DNA from: Ostreococcus mediterraneus
Taxonomy: Eukaryota; Chlorophyta; Mamiellophyceae; Mamiellales; Bathycoccaceae
NCBI GenBank assembly: GCA_012295225.1
Contig: WMKK01000010.1
Span: 372,001 to 436,000 of the forward strand
Direction of reading: 5' to 3'
DNA: 64,000 nucleotides
Made by a program: the position numbers and the translations under genes. The notes below the pieces were generated by a model. The model made no database searches and was not told the DNA's origin. It saw only the letters and a program-made list of their open reading frames with translations. Of this stretch, positions 18,685-28,850 are shown piece after piece (position 1 is the stretch's first letter; the number at the start of each line of letters is the position of its first letter).

Positions 18685-19743
18685 ATGACATCGCCATCGA
18701 CGAGGTCGTCGTCTTCGGCGGCGCCGGTCGGTCCATCGCACGCGAAGACGTCCGCGATGCCGCGCGAAGTCGACTGGGACTCGTTGGACAAGCGCAAGTT
18801 TGTCCTCAACTCTGTCGGCCTCTTCAGCGCCGTCACCATGGCGCTCTACCCGCTATCGGTGATTAAAACCCGCCAAATGGTTGGTAGCGACGCGCAGATG
18901 ACCAAGGCGCGTGACATCGTGCGCGACATCGTGCGCGAACGCGGCGTGCGTGGGTTGTACCGCGGGTTTGGAACCATCATCGTCGGCGCGATGCCGATAC
19001 GCGTGGTATATTTATCAACGCTCGAAGCCGTGAAGACGCATACGAATGTGGTTTTTGATTCATATAATGTTCCAGAGATGTATAGAGGTGCGGCAGATGC
19101 CGCGGGTGGGGCGACGGCGAGTTTGATTTCGCAAACGCTCGCGGTGCCCGTGGATGTGATTTCGCAACGGCAAATGGTTCAGGGCATGAAGAGTGGAGGT
19201 AGCGCCGCGGAAAGTGGAGCGGTTTTAGTTGGATATCGTAATGGTATAGATGCGGTGCGCACGATTGTGCGCACGGAAGGGGTGAGGGGGTTATATCGAG
19301 GGTTTGGAGCGAGTATCGCGACGTTGGTACCCGGAAGCGCGCTGTGGTGGGGGTTTTACGGCACCTATAAACGCGCGCTCTGGGGCGTCGCCCCGGAGGA
19401 ATGGCGCGATGAAGCCACGACAAGTGATGCTAAAGTTGCTGCGGTACAAGCCGCGGCGGGGGTGTGCGCGGGGATGTCGAGCGGATTTCTCACGACGCCG
19501 CTCGATATCATGAAAACTCGGCTGCAAGTCTTAAGTGGGCAGCCCGGGGGCGATCAGCATACGTTAGCGAGCACGGCACGAGCGCTATATGCCGAGCACG
19601 GTGCCATGGGGTTTTTGCGCGGCGTTAGGCCGCGTATGGTGAGCGTTAGTATTTGGGGGACGACGATGGTGAGCGTGTACGAGTTGCTAAAACGTCAAGC
19701 GTCGATCGGACAAGCGACGTCGGCGCCAGATGTTATCAATTAG
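18685..19743 (+). CDS. Mitochondrial carrier, SLC25A44-like
   Basis: A six-helix inner-membrane carrier of 352 residues, intronless. Three tandem carrier repeats are visible with signature motifs YPLSVIKTRQ, VPVDVISQRQ and TPLDIMKTRL; the second lacks the usual basic residue, as in the SLC25A44 branch. The N-terminal VDWDSLDKRKF also fits SLC25A44 and its plant relatives (At5g15640 type). LYRGFG occurs after repeats 1 and 2. Human SLC25A44 carries branched-chain amino acids; whether this one does is not known. The first 30 residues are Ser-rich and variable. Start is the ATG at 18685. Confidence 0.88.
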   Translation: MTSPSTRSSSSAAPVGPSHAKTSAMPREVDWDSLDKRKFVLNSVGLFSAVTMALYPLSVIKTRQMVGSDAQMTKARDIVRDIVRERGVRGLYRGFGTIIVGAMPIRVVYLSTLEAVKTHTNVVFDSYNVPEMYRGAADAAGGATASLISQTLAVPVDVISQRQMVQGMKSGGSAAESGAVLVGYRNGIDAVRTIVRTEGVRGLYRGFGASIATLVPGSALWWGFYGTYKRALWGVAPEEWRDEATTSDAKVAAVQAAAGVCAGMSSGFLTTPLDIMKTRLQVLSGQPGGDQHTLASTARALYAEHGAMGFLRGVRPRMVSVSIWGTTMVSVYELLKRQASIGQATSAPDVIN

Positions 19744-19967
19744 AAGCCGCGCATGCACGCGCACACGCAAAGTGGATATCACACTTCGATATGGGGATCA
19801 AATCGTCAATCATTGTATAGCACAGCGCAAACGCATTTAGAAGCACAGCATTGCACCATTGTATTATTCATTTCACTCGCACGTCGTTTGATAAACGGCG
19901 CGCGTCGTCATTCCATTCTTGCGTAAGTACGATTCATCACACAATGACATTTTCGCGCGCGCGCTAT

Positions 19968-20585
19968 CTATGGCGACTCATTTGTCGGCTCCGCATTCGT
20001 CGTCGCATTCAATAACCCAACGAAATGTTTCGCCTGCGCCAATCGCGCCTTCGTCGCGTCCAATTCGTCTTCGAGCGCGAGCGCGTCTCCCATGCCCTTT
20101 TGCGCCGAAAGTTCAACAATGCTTTCAATCTCATTAATCACCGCGTGCGCTTGCGCAGAAAATTCATTCAACTGTTCTCGAGCGTGCGCGATACGCTCAA
20201 TTGCATTCGCGAACTGAATCGCAACGTTTTGCGCGAGTTGCGACGATTCCGCGTCGCGCGCGCCATCAAAACGCTCTTGAAAGTCGACAAACATCCGTCC
20301 TAAGACGTCGTCGTCGCCAGGTGCGTCGGTGCCCGGCGTCGGTGGTGCGTGCGCGCTCGCATCTTCGAGCGCGACGACGTCGCTGCGCGCGCGAGCGCCA
20401 GGCGTCGTGTCACTCTGCGCGGGCTCGCTTTGGACATTTGTGTACTCACCAAATTTCGCACCCTTGCCCTTTGCGCGGCGCGTATCCGTCGGCGTGTACG
20501 GCTCCACGTCGGGGTTCTCTTTATCTTCTTCGGGGACTGATTTACGAGTGTGTTGTTTGCGCTTGGTGGATTTTCGAGGCGGCAT
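19968..20585 (-). CDS. Small basic-head coiled-coil protein, unknown
   Basis: The protein has 205 residues from the ATG at 20585. The head PPRKSTKRKQHTRK is a likely nuclear localisation signal; an acidic, Pro/Thr-rich middle (NPDVEPYTPTDTRR; PPTPGTDAPGDDD) carries several TP sites that could be proline-directed phosphosites. From about residue 95 the chain is a predicted coiled coil (FQERFDGARDAESSQL; LALEDELDATKARLAQAK). No family is recognised. It could be a small chromatin or kinetochore protein, but that is only a guess from composition. The coding call rests on the long open frame and sensible composition. Confidence 0.7.
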   Translation of the reverse strand: MPPRKSTKRKQHTRKSVPEEDKENPDVEPYTPTDTRRAKGKGAKFGEYTNVQSEPAQSDTTPGARARSDVVALEDASAHAPPTPGTDAPGDDDVLGRMFVDFQERFDGARDAESSQLAQNVAIQFANAIERIAHAREQLNEFSAQAHAVINEIESIVELSAQKGMGDALALEDELDATKARLAQAKHFVGLLNATTNAEPTNESP

Positions 20586-20673
20586 GGCGAGGTATGAAGT
20601 CGGTGTGAAGTCGTCGGTTGGCTGACGCGACAGTCATCGCGATGGTAATTCCTTCGTGTGTATACTGACGACG

Positions 20674-22276
20674 CTATGACGGCTTCTGACGCCATTCGGC
20701 TAATTCAATTTTACTAGAGTTGTTCACATCGAACACGCGCGTTAATAAATCGTACACTTCGTCGGCGTCGGGCGCCGTAGCCGCGGCTCGCCCGGGCGCT
20801 TCGCGAATGGCGTTGCGCAACGCTTCGCGCGTGACAATCACGGATGACGCGTTGCCGCGCATCGCGCGCGCACCGAACGCGTCATCCAATGTATCCATGT
20901 TACTTAATATATACTGCATCGACGCCAACTCACTCGCGCGGGCTGGTGTGTAAACGATTGAAATAAACGTTAGTCAATGTTTCGCGCGAGACGTCGGCGC
21001 GCGCTCAAAACGTGTAGAAAGACGTACCGTTGGTGACTTCACCAGCCTTTCTAAAATTTCTCATAAACGTATACCACGCGGTAAATGCCGTCAATCCCAC
21101 ACACCCCGCGACACTCCAAAACACCTCCGTCGGCGCGTGCTCAAAGCCGTGGGGTATGTTCATGCCGCCGAGCGACGCCGGCACCGCGGCGCTCGCCGCC
21201 GCCATGGCCACCACCGTCGCGCGAAAGTTCATCTGCTCGGTACGATTTCGATCGCCGTCGAGTTGGAGCTCCCATAATTCCCGAGCCGCGTCCAAATTCG
21301 CCGTCAATTCTTCCACCAAGCCACCAACGGCAGCCATGCGCCGCGAGTGACTCGCCAATAGATCCAACAACGCCTCTGAACGCTCTTGCTTGGCGACGTC
21401 GTCTAAAACGACGCCATGCGGCGCAGGCAATACGCTCTCATCCGGCGCCGTTTCCATCGCCGTCGCTCGGTTCAACGCATCCAACGCCTCTCTGGCGTCG
21501 TGCTCGAGCGCCACCACCGCCCGACGCACCGGCGGAAGCTTCTGAAACTGCGACGCTGAATAATTTAACATTACGCCGCGCATCAAAAACCCTCTCGAGT
21601 CGTCGCCGCGTAAATCACTCGAAATCTCCTCCACGCAATGCCTCGCCAGCCGACGTAGACGAAACAACTTGGCTTCGTAGTACCTGCTCGACTCCTCCAA
21701 CGCGCATTCTAACGCCGCCATTGGAAAATCAAAACCGTCGCTCGCGCGCGCGCCCGAGCCGAGCGTCCGCGCGCGCAACGCCTCGGCGGCGTTCCTCGCC
21801 GTCGACGCGCGCGCCTCGACAAAGTAACAACATCGCCCACCCACGACGGCGGTAAAGTTCCCCATGCGCGCCACCAGCGACTCCGGTTTCCTCACCAGCG
21901 CCGCCGGCACGCTCGCGAATGAGTGACGGTATCCGCCGTCGTGCGCGAGAAGCGCCCAATCGCGCGCGTGCAGCGACGACAGCGCGCCGTACGGCTCGCG
22001 CTTGCCGAACACCAGCGTCACGTGCGATTCGTACTCGCCCGGCGGCGCCGCCTCCACGCGTATGCCGTCCAGCGTCGGCGTCGAGGACGGTGAAGACGTC
22101 GTCGACATCGATGCCGTCTGGTCACGTCCACGCGTCGACAGTCGCCGCGCCGCCTCCGCGCGCACGCCGTCCAGCGTCATCGGCGTCGGCGTTGACGACG
22201 ACGTCATCGTCGGCGTCATCACCGACGCCGCCGCGCGTCTCGCGCGCGTCGCCAGCCGCCGCGCCGCGAACGCCAT
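20674..22276 (-). CDS. CorA/MRS2-type Mg2+ transporter with C-terminal EF-hand extension
   Basis: Two exons: 22276-21028 and 20942-20674, with an 85-base intron (GTACGT, GACTAAC at 20975-20969, CAG). Read without splicing, the frame stops at 21005; splicing is phase 1 and gives GEVTN-A-RASELASMQYIL. The product has 505 residues. The CorA part has a helical cytosolic/matrix domain, the signature GMN in SLGGMNIP and two membrane helices around it (VVAMAAASAAVPASL; VFWSVAGCVGLTAFTAWYTF). The second exon adds about 85 residues ending in a canonical EF-hand loop (DVNNSSKIELAE). The N-terminus is organelle-like. The splice is inferred from signals and frame; the transporter family is clear. Confidence 0.82.
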
Positions 22277-22306
22277 TGCGACGCGCTGTGTGGCGGTTGG
22301 ACGTCA

Positions 22307-23758
22307 ATGTTGCGCGCGCCAACCGTCTCCGGCCGCGCCGCGCCGGTGCGCCGCGGGCGACGCGCGCGCGTCCGCGCGCAGGCGGCGGCGCCGGACGTGC
22401 GCTGGCGCGTCGTGCGGCGCCGGTGTGAGGCGGTGCTGCGCGCGAGAGGCGTCGATGGGGATGTCAGTGCAATCCTTCGAAAAGCGTTGCGTCCGACGTG
22501 GAACGACGACGTGGCGAGCGTGACGAACGGCGAACGGGCGGCGATCGCGACGTGCGTGCTCGGAAGCGAGGTGTGGCGCACGCGAGTCGAGCGCGAGCGT
22601 GCGTGCGTGCGCGCGGGAGGGTGGAGGGAGGCGTCGGAGGCGTTGGACGCGTGCGGCGGCGGCGAGGACGCGCGGGAGATTGTTTTGATGTATTGGTGCG
22701 GTAAGGAGAGGCTAGGCGCGCGCGAGGGGACGATGCCGGATGAGGGTGCGTTGGTGGAGATGTATGGCGAATGCGTGCGCACGTTGGTGGAGGCGGTGAA
22801 GGAGGAAAACTTGACGTGGACGAATGAGATATCAGAAAAGTTTTCACTCCCGGCGCGTTTGGCGAACATGTTTGTCGATGAGTACGGCGCGGACGAAGCT
22901 GGGAAGCTCGCGCAAGCGATGAACACGCGTGGTCCAGTGGTGTGTCGCGTGAACGCTGCGAGAGGTGCTTCGAAGGCGGAGGTGATTGAAATGTTGAAGG
23001 CCGAAGGCGTCGGGGACATTGAAGACGCGTTTGCACATTTAGTCCCCGGCGCGTTTTGGCTTAAAGACGGCGCGCCGGCGAACGGTGGTATTTATGGCTC
23101 GAAAACTTGGGTCGATGGGTTCTATGAAGTCCAGGACGAGGGCAGTCAGCTCATCGCCGCGAGCGTGGACGCGGCTCCCGGCGACGTCGTGCTCGACGCG
23201 TGCGCCGGCAATGGCGGTAAGACGCTGGCGCTGGCGTCATCCATGCTCGGCGTTGGGAAGATATGCGCGTTTGACGTCGATAAACGTCGATTAAAGCATT
23301 TACTGGCGAATATTGAGCGCGCTCAAGTGAGAAATATCGTGGAGGCGCTCGAAAACATTGGAAGCCTCGACGAGCTCCCGGCGGCGTCGTTTGACGCCGT
23401 GCTCGTGGACGCACCTTGTTCGAGCGTGGGCGCGCTTCGTCGTACGCCATCGCTGCGGTACACGCACGATGACCCATATGAACTCGCTAAAATCCAACTA
23501 GAGATTTTGCGTCGCGCCAGTCGATTGGTAAAACCAAACGGTGGACGATTAATTTACGCCACGTGCTCGGTGGTGTCGATTGAAAATCAAAACGTCGCGC
23601 GCGCGTTCGAGGCGCATCACGCTGACTTTGCGCCGTGGCCATTCGAGACGCCCGTACCGACATCGCCGAATGTCGCACTCCACGAGCACGAACGATTATT
23701 ACTCCCGCACGTGCTGGGTACGGATGGATTTTACATTTCGCGTTGGAAACGCGACTAG
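22307..23758 (+). CDS. RsmB/NOP2-family RNA m5C methyltransferase
   Basis: SAM-dependent cytosine-5 methyltransferase, probably acting on organellar rRNA. The protein has 483 residues from the ATG at 22307; the N-terminus (APTVSGRAAPVRRGRRARVR) looks like a transit peptide. An N-terminal NusB-like helical domain (to about 170) is followed by a PUA-like linker and the Rossmann domain: VLDACAGNGGKTLALA (motif I), AFDVDKRRLKHL, the PCSS motif with Cys371 and the YATCSV motif with Cys420, the two cysteines used by this family. The gene begins only 30 bases from the CorA gene start on the other strand, and a 21-base tandem duplication spans its stop codon. Confidence 0.9.
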   Translation: MLRAPTVSGRAAPVRRGRRARVRAQAAAPDVRWRVVRRRCEAVLRARGVDGDVSAILRKALRPTWNDDVASVTNGERAAIATCVLGSEVWRTRVERERACVRAGGWREASEALDACGGGEDAREIVLMYWCGKERLGAREGTMPDEGALVEMYGECVRTLVEAVKEENLTWTNEISEKFSLPARLANMFVDEYGADEAGKLAQAMNTRGPVVCRVNAARGASKAEVIEMLKAEGVGDIEDAFAHLVPGAFWLKDGAPANGGIYGSKTWVDGFYEVQDEGSQLIAASVDAAPGDVVLDACAGNGGKTLALASSMLGVGKICAFDVDKRRLKHLLANIERAQVRNIVEALENIGSLDELPAASFDAVLVDAPCSSVGALRRTPSLRYTHDDPYELAKIQLEILRRASRLVKPNGGRLIYATCSVVSIENQNVARAFEAHHADFAPWPFETPVPTSPNVALHEHERLLLPHVLGTDGFYISRWKRD

Positions 23759-23783
23759 GATAATTGGAAACGCGACTAGAATA
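23743..23783 (+). repeat. 21-bp tandem duplication spanning a stop codon
   Basis: TTGGAAACGCGACTAGGATA at 23743-23762 is followed by TTGGAAACGCGACTAGAATA at 23764-23783, a period of 21 bases with one difference. The unit covers the last codons (WKRD) and the stop of the methyltransferase gene, so a second WKRD-stop lies in frame just after the first stop. Confidence 0.9.
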
Positions 23784-23828
23784 GGAGACTATGTGCGAAT
23801 GCGCTAGAGTTGGCTACAGACTATAGTA

Positions 23829-25991
23829 CTACTTAGCTTTTGAAATAGAGGGTAACGCCGTTAGACGGAGTTTAACAAGCATGTCGAGCTCGTGTATGTA
23901 TTCGCTCCCATCGGTGAGGTCACGCACGAGCGAATCAAGCGACTCGTCGCCGACGACGAGGACGTTGGCGCGTCCCGCTAACGCCTTAAATCGACCGAGA
24001 ATCGATACATCTTTCACGTGTGCGCACGTCCACTGCACGTAGGCGCTTAAATCGAGCTTGAGTTGCACGGCGCCAGTTGTGCTGTACTTGAATCGACACA
24101 CGTGCATGAAAATCAACGCATAGAAGCGTTCGGCAATCTCATCCAGGAGCGCGTCAGCGTTGGTGGCTTCGAGTGCCCGCTTCGCGAGCGCGGCAACGCC
24201 GTCGAGCACCGACATTACGACTTTGCAAGCATCAGTCTCTCGTTCAGCAAGGCATGCCCCATCATGGGACGCAAAATCTGTCGAATGTTGATACACACGG
24301 AGCTTGACATCGATGAGGTGCACGGCGCGTTCGGCGACGGCGTCAAAGACAGTGGACATGTTCCGGCTGAGCTCGTCCCGCACGGAGGCGAACGCATCTG
24401 AGACACCGGTGACGTGCTGCGCACGCTTCAACCATGTTCCGATGCATTGTGCGGTGCGTAGCAGAGGCTGGAATGTTTGCGTATTAGCATCGTCAATCGA
24501 CGTCGTCGCATCAAAGCGGGTGCTCGAAGCTGTCGTCGCGACGATGGCGTCGTTCACCCTTCGCTTTGACAATCGAAGCACTCTGGAGAGGATTGTTTGC
24601 GTCAGCGTCGCCGAAGCGCGGTCTAACGCGGTCACATCGAGACATGTAGCGCATCTACGCATTGCTTCTTCGTAGTTTGTGCATAAAACGTCGATGGCGC
24701 GGTCCTCGTCCGCGCTTGCGGATAATAAAGCGTCGTCATCTGGCGCCAAATCTAAACACGAACATTCATCATCCACGAGCGACGTGCATGCCTCGCCGAA
24801 AAAATCTGCACCCATGATGAGCTGTACATTTTCATCATCCTTTGCGAGCTCACGAATCAAACCATTGGTTTTCTCGAGCTCACTTAACGTCAGCGACGTA
24901 AACGACAAACGCTGGCGAAGCGAATCAATCGTCTTGAGCTCTGTCGAAAGTAAAGTCTCAATGATATCACTCACGCGCTGTTCGGCGACGCGACGAACGA
25001 GCGCACTTAATACCACGTTTGCGCGGTCTCCAAACGCGCCGGCAATTGTTCGGAATTCTCTCGACAGCATGTCTCGTATGTTTTCATAAAACGCGCAGTA
25101 AATCGTTTCGGCTCGCGAATCGCTCTCGCCAGTAATCACAGCGCGCTCCACGATATTACGCACGGCGAGCGCCTCTTCTATTGAGTCGTGAGAAATAAAC
25201 ATCGCTCGACTCGCGATGTATCTCGAGACGACGCTCGCGCCGTCGTTAAACGTCCAAAGCGCGTTTACAGCCGACGACATGGCGTCGACATTCGCCGCTG
25301 CGAGCGCGTCGTCAAACGCCCTCAATAACGCATTCTCCTTATCATCGCAATACTCTTCGAGTGCGCTCATCGACTGACGAATAATACGCGCGACGTCGCC
25401 GCCATTCGTCGCGTCGCATCCGCTCGCGTCGACGCGCGCGAGACATTCCAACGCTCGTCTCGCGAGCGTCGCCGCCTCCGCCGTTCGGTCGGCGTCGACG
25501 AACACCCCACCACACGCCAATCGCACCGCTTTTTCCCGCCCGTGCGACGCGAACGCGATCACGCACTCTGCTATATCGGCTAAATCATCCAGTGCGTCTG
25601 CGCGTCTGCGCGCTCGAGCGCTCGCGGACGACGTCTCGAGTACGAGCGCCTCCATCGCGAGCTCCGCGCGACGTCTCGCGCGCGCCAGCTCCGCGCACAG
25701 CGCATCCCTCGTGCGCCCAGCGGTCGCGCGAGCGATGTCCCGCACCGCGCGCTCGCTGGATTCCATCGCCGCGGCGTTCGTCGCCGCTCGAGCGCTCGCG
25801 CTCGCCGCGGCGCGACGAGCATCGTCGCGGAGCTTAACCAACTTTAAGTGAATCTCTTCGAGCGGCGTCGACGCTGACGCCAACGCCGTCGCACATAATC
25901 GGTGCATGATTGTCGTGGACATGTATACGCCGTCCGTGACGAGGGCATCGATGTCGTCGACGCCATCGAGTGCGCGTTCTATCGCATCCAT
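23829..25991 (-). CDS. SEC10: Exocyst subunit SEC10 (EXOC5)
   Basis: SEC10 is a subunit of the exocyst, which tethers secretory vesicles to the plasma membrane. A single exon of 720 residues from the ATG at 25991 (MDAIERALDG); upstream only a GTG is available. Human EXOC5 has 708 residues. The chain is all helical: an N-terminal coiled coil (residues 30-150), long helical bundles, and a C-terminal block that I recognise as SEC10: HVCRFKYSTTGAVQLKLDLS, then AYVQW and FKALAGRANVLVVGDESLDSL, equivalent to the LLKRDLTEY and ANVFIVAPESL region of plant SEC10. The middle is poorly conserved. It is convergent with the methyltransferase, 70 bases apart. Confidence 0.8.
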   Translation of the reverse strand: MDAIERALDGVDDIDALVTDGVYMSTTIMHRLCATALASASTPLEEIHLKLVKLRDDARRAAASASARAATNAAAMESSERAVRDIARATAGRTRDALCAELARARRRAELAMEALVLETSSASARARRRADALDDLADIAECVIAFASHGREKAVRLACGGVFVDADRTAEAATLARRALECLARVDASGCDATNGGDVARIIRQSMSALEEYCDDKENALLRAFDDALAAANVDAMSSAVNALWTFNDGASVVSRYIASRAMFISHDSIEEALAVRNIVERAVITGESDSRAETIYCAFYENIRDMLSREFRTIAGAFGDRANVVLSALVRRVAEQRVSDIIETLLSTELKTIDSLRQRLSFTSLTLSELEKTNGLIRELAKDDENVQLIMGADFFGEACTSLVDDECSCLDLAPDDDALLSASADEDRAIDVLCTNYEEAMRRCATCLDVTALDRASATLTQTILSRVLRLSKRRVNDAIVATTASSTRFDATTSIDDANTQTFQPLLRTAQCIGTWLKRAQHVTGVSDAFASVRDELSRNMSTVFDAVAERAVHLIDVKLRVYQHSTDFASHDGACLAERETDACKVVMSVLDGVAALAKRALEATNADALLDEIAERFYALIFMHVCRFKYSTTGAVQLKLDLSAYVQWTCAHVKDVSILGRFKALAGRANVLVVGDESLDSLVRDLTDGSEYIHELDMLVKLRLTALPSISKAK

Positions 25992-26119
25992 CCGCGAGGC
26001 CGCGAGGACGCGCGAGGCGAGGTGTGAAGACGACGATTGAAGGACTTCAAGTTTAATTACAACGCATTCGGCGCAATATACCGAGCAACAACAATACACG
26101 TACTATTAGTATGTCAACT

Positions 26120-27010
26120 TTAATGCGCAGCGGGAAACATCACTCGATCCTCGTACGGGTGCATGATGCGCTTGTCTTGAGCGAAATGTTTCCGCCAGTC
26201 GTCCCGCGCGAGCTCGCGCAGCCTGGCGTCGTAATGTAATTGCGCCCAACGCGCCTTGCCACCATCGCTCTCCATGTCACGACGAAATTGCTCACCGATT
26301 TCTTTACTTATCGTGCATAACGGCGAACCGGTGGACATGGCGATGACTTGCACTTCCGCCGCGCGTTCGAGATAGTACAAATCGTCAAACGCTTCGGCGA
26401 CGCTCGCGCCGCACACGATAACCCCGTGGTGCTTATGCATCAACACCCGCTTATCACCCATGACGCTCACCAAGCGATCGCCTTCGGTGTTGTCCAACAC
26501 CAAACCATTGAATGCGGGATCGTACGCGATATCATCCGCAAAACGTAAGGAATTTTGATGACACATCGCGAGCTCAAAGCGCTCGACGCAGCACAGCGCG
26601 CTCGCGTACGGCATGTGCGTATGCAACACGCACGCGTGTCCAGCCTGATGAATCGCCAGATGAATAAAAAAAGCCGTCGCATCAATCTCACCGCGTCCTT
26701 CGATGACGTTACCCTTGACGTCAATCATCACCAAGTTGCTCGCGGTGACTTCGCTCCACGCCAACCCGTACGGCGCGCACAAGAACCTATCGCTCGCCCC
26801 GGGCACGAGCACCGTCAAGTGATTACACACGCCCTCGTTGAACGCGAATCTATCGCACAGCTGGTACGCCCCCGCGAGCTCGACGCGCGCGCGCCACGTC
26901 GCGGCGTCGTACCCAGCGGGCGCGGTGCAGTCGACGTTGGTCCAGGGCGCGCGCGATTCGCGGTCGCCCAAGCGCGGGTACGCCGTCGCCGTCGGCGGCA
27001 CGGTATCCAT
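26120..27010 (-). CDS. Class II aldolase/adducin-family protein
   Basis: Zinc-dependent class II aldolase fold (fuculose-phosphate aldolase, adducin head). The ATG at 27010 (MDTVPPTATAYPRLGD) gives 296 residues. Zn ligands are visible in HTHMPYASAL and in HKHHGVIVCG; the substrate-side region includes FNEGVCNHLTVLVPG and LCAPYGLAWSEVTASNL. EGRGEIDATAFFIHLAIHQA precedes the metal site as usual. It ends HPYEDRVMFPAAH. Many eukaryotic and bacterial members are of unknown substrate, so no reaction is assigned. It is divergent to the methyltransferase gene with 131 bases between starts. Confidence 0.88.
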   Translation of the reverse strand: MDTVPPTATAYPRLGDRESRAPWTNVDCTAPAGYDAATWRARVELAGAYQLCDRFAFNEGVCNHLTVLVPGASDRFLCAPYGLAWSEVTASNLVMIDVKGNVIEGRGEIDATAFFIHLAIHQAGHACVLHTHMPYASALCCVERFELAMCHQNSLRFADDIAYDPAFNGLVLDNTEGDRLVSVMGDKRVLMHKHHGVIVCGASVAEAFDDLYYLERAAEVQVIAMSTGSPLCTISKEIGEQFRRDMESDGGKARWAQLHYDARLRELARDDWRKHFAQDKRIMHPYEDRVMFPAAH

Positions 27011-27141
27011 GACGCGCGTGCGGTTCCGTTCGATCGCACGTTCGTTCGCGGTGGCGCCGTCGAGTCGCCGCGCGCGCGCGCGTGAGATTGTGCCGATACG
27101 TGCGACGCGCTTTTCAGCCGACGACGCCACATCGCGCCGAC

Positions 27142-28584
27142 ATGTCCCTCGACGTCGATGGCGACGAGGTCGAGGACCAGGTACGGCGATAGATTGCGCG
27201 CGTTCATCGCCAACGCCGCGGTCGCGAGGGGCGCCGCGCGATCGCGCGCGCGAGCGGCGCGGATAAAGCGCACCGAGCTACGCGGCGGCGCTTTTTTGAC
27301 GCGTTTTGCATCTTGTACGAATGCGCGACGGTGACGGGTGACTGACGATGACGAACGGTGGTGTGAACGCAGGCACACGATGCGATGAGACACGTCATTG
27401 AGCGGCTGGAGACGTTGAAGCCTGGTGATGAGCGACGGGAGTGTTTATTGGTGCTCGCGCGATTGATTACGCGGAGCAGCCGGTCGGCGGTGAGCTACGG
27501 GGAGTCTTTAGGCGCGCGAGCGCCGCTGACGCGCGCGCTGAATTGGGGAATGATTAATTCTGATGAAGAACTCATGGATGCGTGTGGGGCGGCGCTCGGA
27601 CGGTGTGCGGAGCCGGTGGTGAAGACTGTCGCTGTGGAGCTGAAAAGCGTCCCGGGGTCGCAAGTCGGCCAAGCGGCGGCGCGAAACCAAGGCGTGCTTG
27701 AGATCGCATTGCCGGTGTCTTTAAGCACGATTCGCGTGCATGAAAGTTCGTGGGACGACGCTGGGCTGGCTTGGCGCGTGTGGGGAGCGAGCCAGATTCT
27801 AGGGCGTGCCATCGACGCCGCGCCCGAGTTGACGCGAGGCAAAACGTGCTTGGAAATCGGCTCAGGGTGTGGATTTACCGCACTCGTAGCCGCGCGCGCG
27901 GGCGCGACGCGCGTTGTGATAAGCGAAGGCGCGCCAGGGGCACTTCGCGCAATTAGACACAGCATCGCGGACTTGTTGCCAGAAGAGTCGTCGCGGACGT
28001 CGGCGGCGTTTTTAGATTTTCGCGACGACGAGGACATTCTCAACGGCGTCGTGTCGCTGGACGAGGCGCGCACTGGCGAAGCTAGACATTGGGTGCATAA
28101 TCGCAAAGCGGATGCAAAATTGGAAACCACGGATAATCGTGTGTCCGTGGATGACGTCTTTGATGTCGTGCTCGCCACGGATGTGATTTATACTGAGGAG
28201 CACGTGTCGCCACTCGCGGCGTGCTTGGCTCGACGCGTCGCGCAGACCGGCACCGGATACGTCATGAACGCATGCAGACACGCCGGATTATTAACACACT
28301 TTATCACAGAAGTCATCGCTCGCGGCATGCATGTGCAAATGAGCGCCATAGAACGGTTCGAAGGCGAAGATTTAGCTGAGTGCCAAGGCGGACATTTACA
28401 TAGAGATTTACCGGAACACACCGAGCAATGGTGGTGCGAAAGCGCCATAAAGCTCGCGAAATTCGATGAATGCATCATTATTAACGACGTGTCATCAACA
28501 ACGTATGACGCTGTCGCCATGGAGGCGCTCATCACGACCCTCGAAGGTTGTTTCGTGCTTTTAAAGTTGTCGCACGCAACGTAA
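27142..28584 (+). CDS. METTL21/FAM86-like lysine methyltransferase family protein
   Basis: Rossmann methyltransferase of the protein-lysine methyltransferase (Methyltransf_16) group. Exon 1 is 27142-27180, encoding MSLDVDGDEVEDQ, then a 192-base intron (GTACGG donor; GACTGAC at 27340-27346; CAG acceptor at 27370-27372) and exon 2 27373-28584; phase 0. The joined start runs into AHDAMRHVIERLETLKPGDE. Without exon 1, translation would begin at the ATG at 27385. Product 416 residues: helical N-terminal region like FAM86, the post-I strand LAWRVWGASQILGRAI, SAM motif I CLEIGSGCGFTALVAARAGA, and DVVLATDVIYTEEHVSPLA. The C-terminal 70 residues (WWCESAIKLAKFDECII) are unusual. The substrate is unknown; eEF2-like targets are typical of FAM86. 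Confidence 0.83.
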
Positions 28585-28850
28585 AGTTGCGTAACCGCCG
28601 TAGTCGACATCCAGACGTACGCGCGCCACGCTTTACAAGTCTGCCGACTGCTTCGGGAGCAAACTATTTATTAGAACATAGCACACCATCACATTCTTTC
28701 GAACGATTAACCACATCGTATGTAATCATAGATAGTCGTCCCGTCGGAAACAAATAATCCAAAAGTTCAATTCCCGCAGAATTCGACGCGCGGAATCACG
28801 TCACGCACGTGCGCGCACGTGACGCTCACGAAACACAACACTACTGTGTC

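Noticed and set aside
26838-27266. Plus-strand frame opposite the class II aldolase
   Set aside because: Antisense shadow of a clear gene; only the short exon 27142-27180 in another context is supported.
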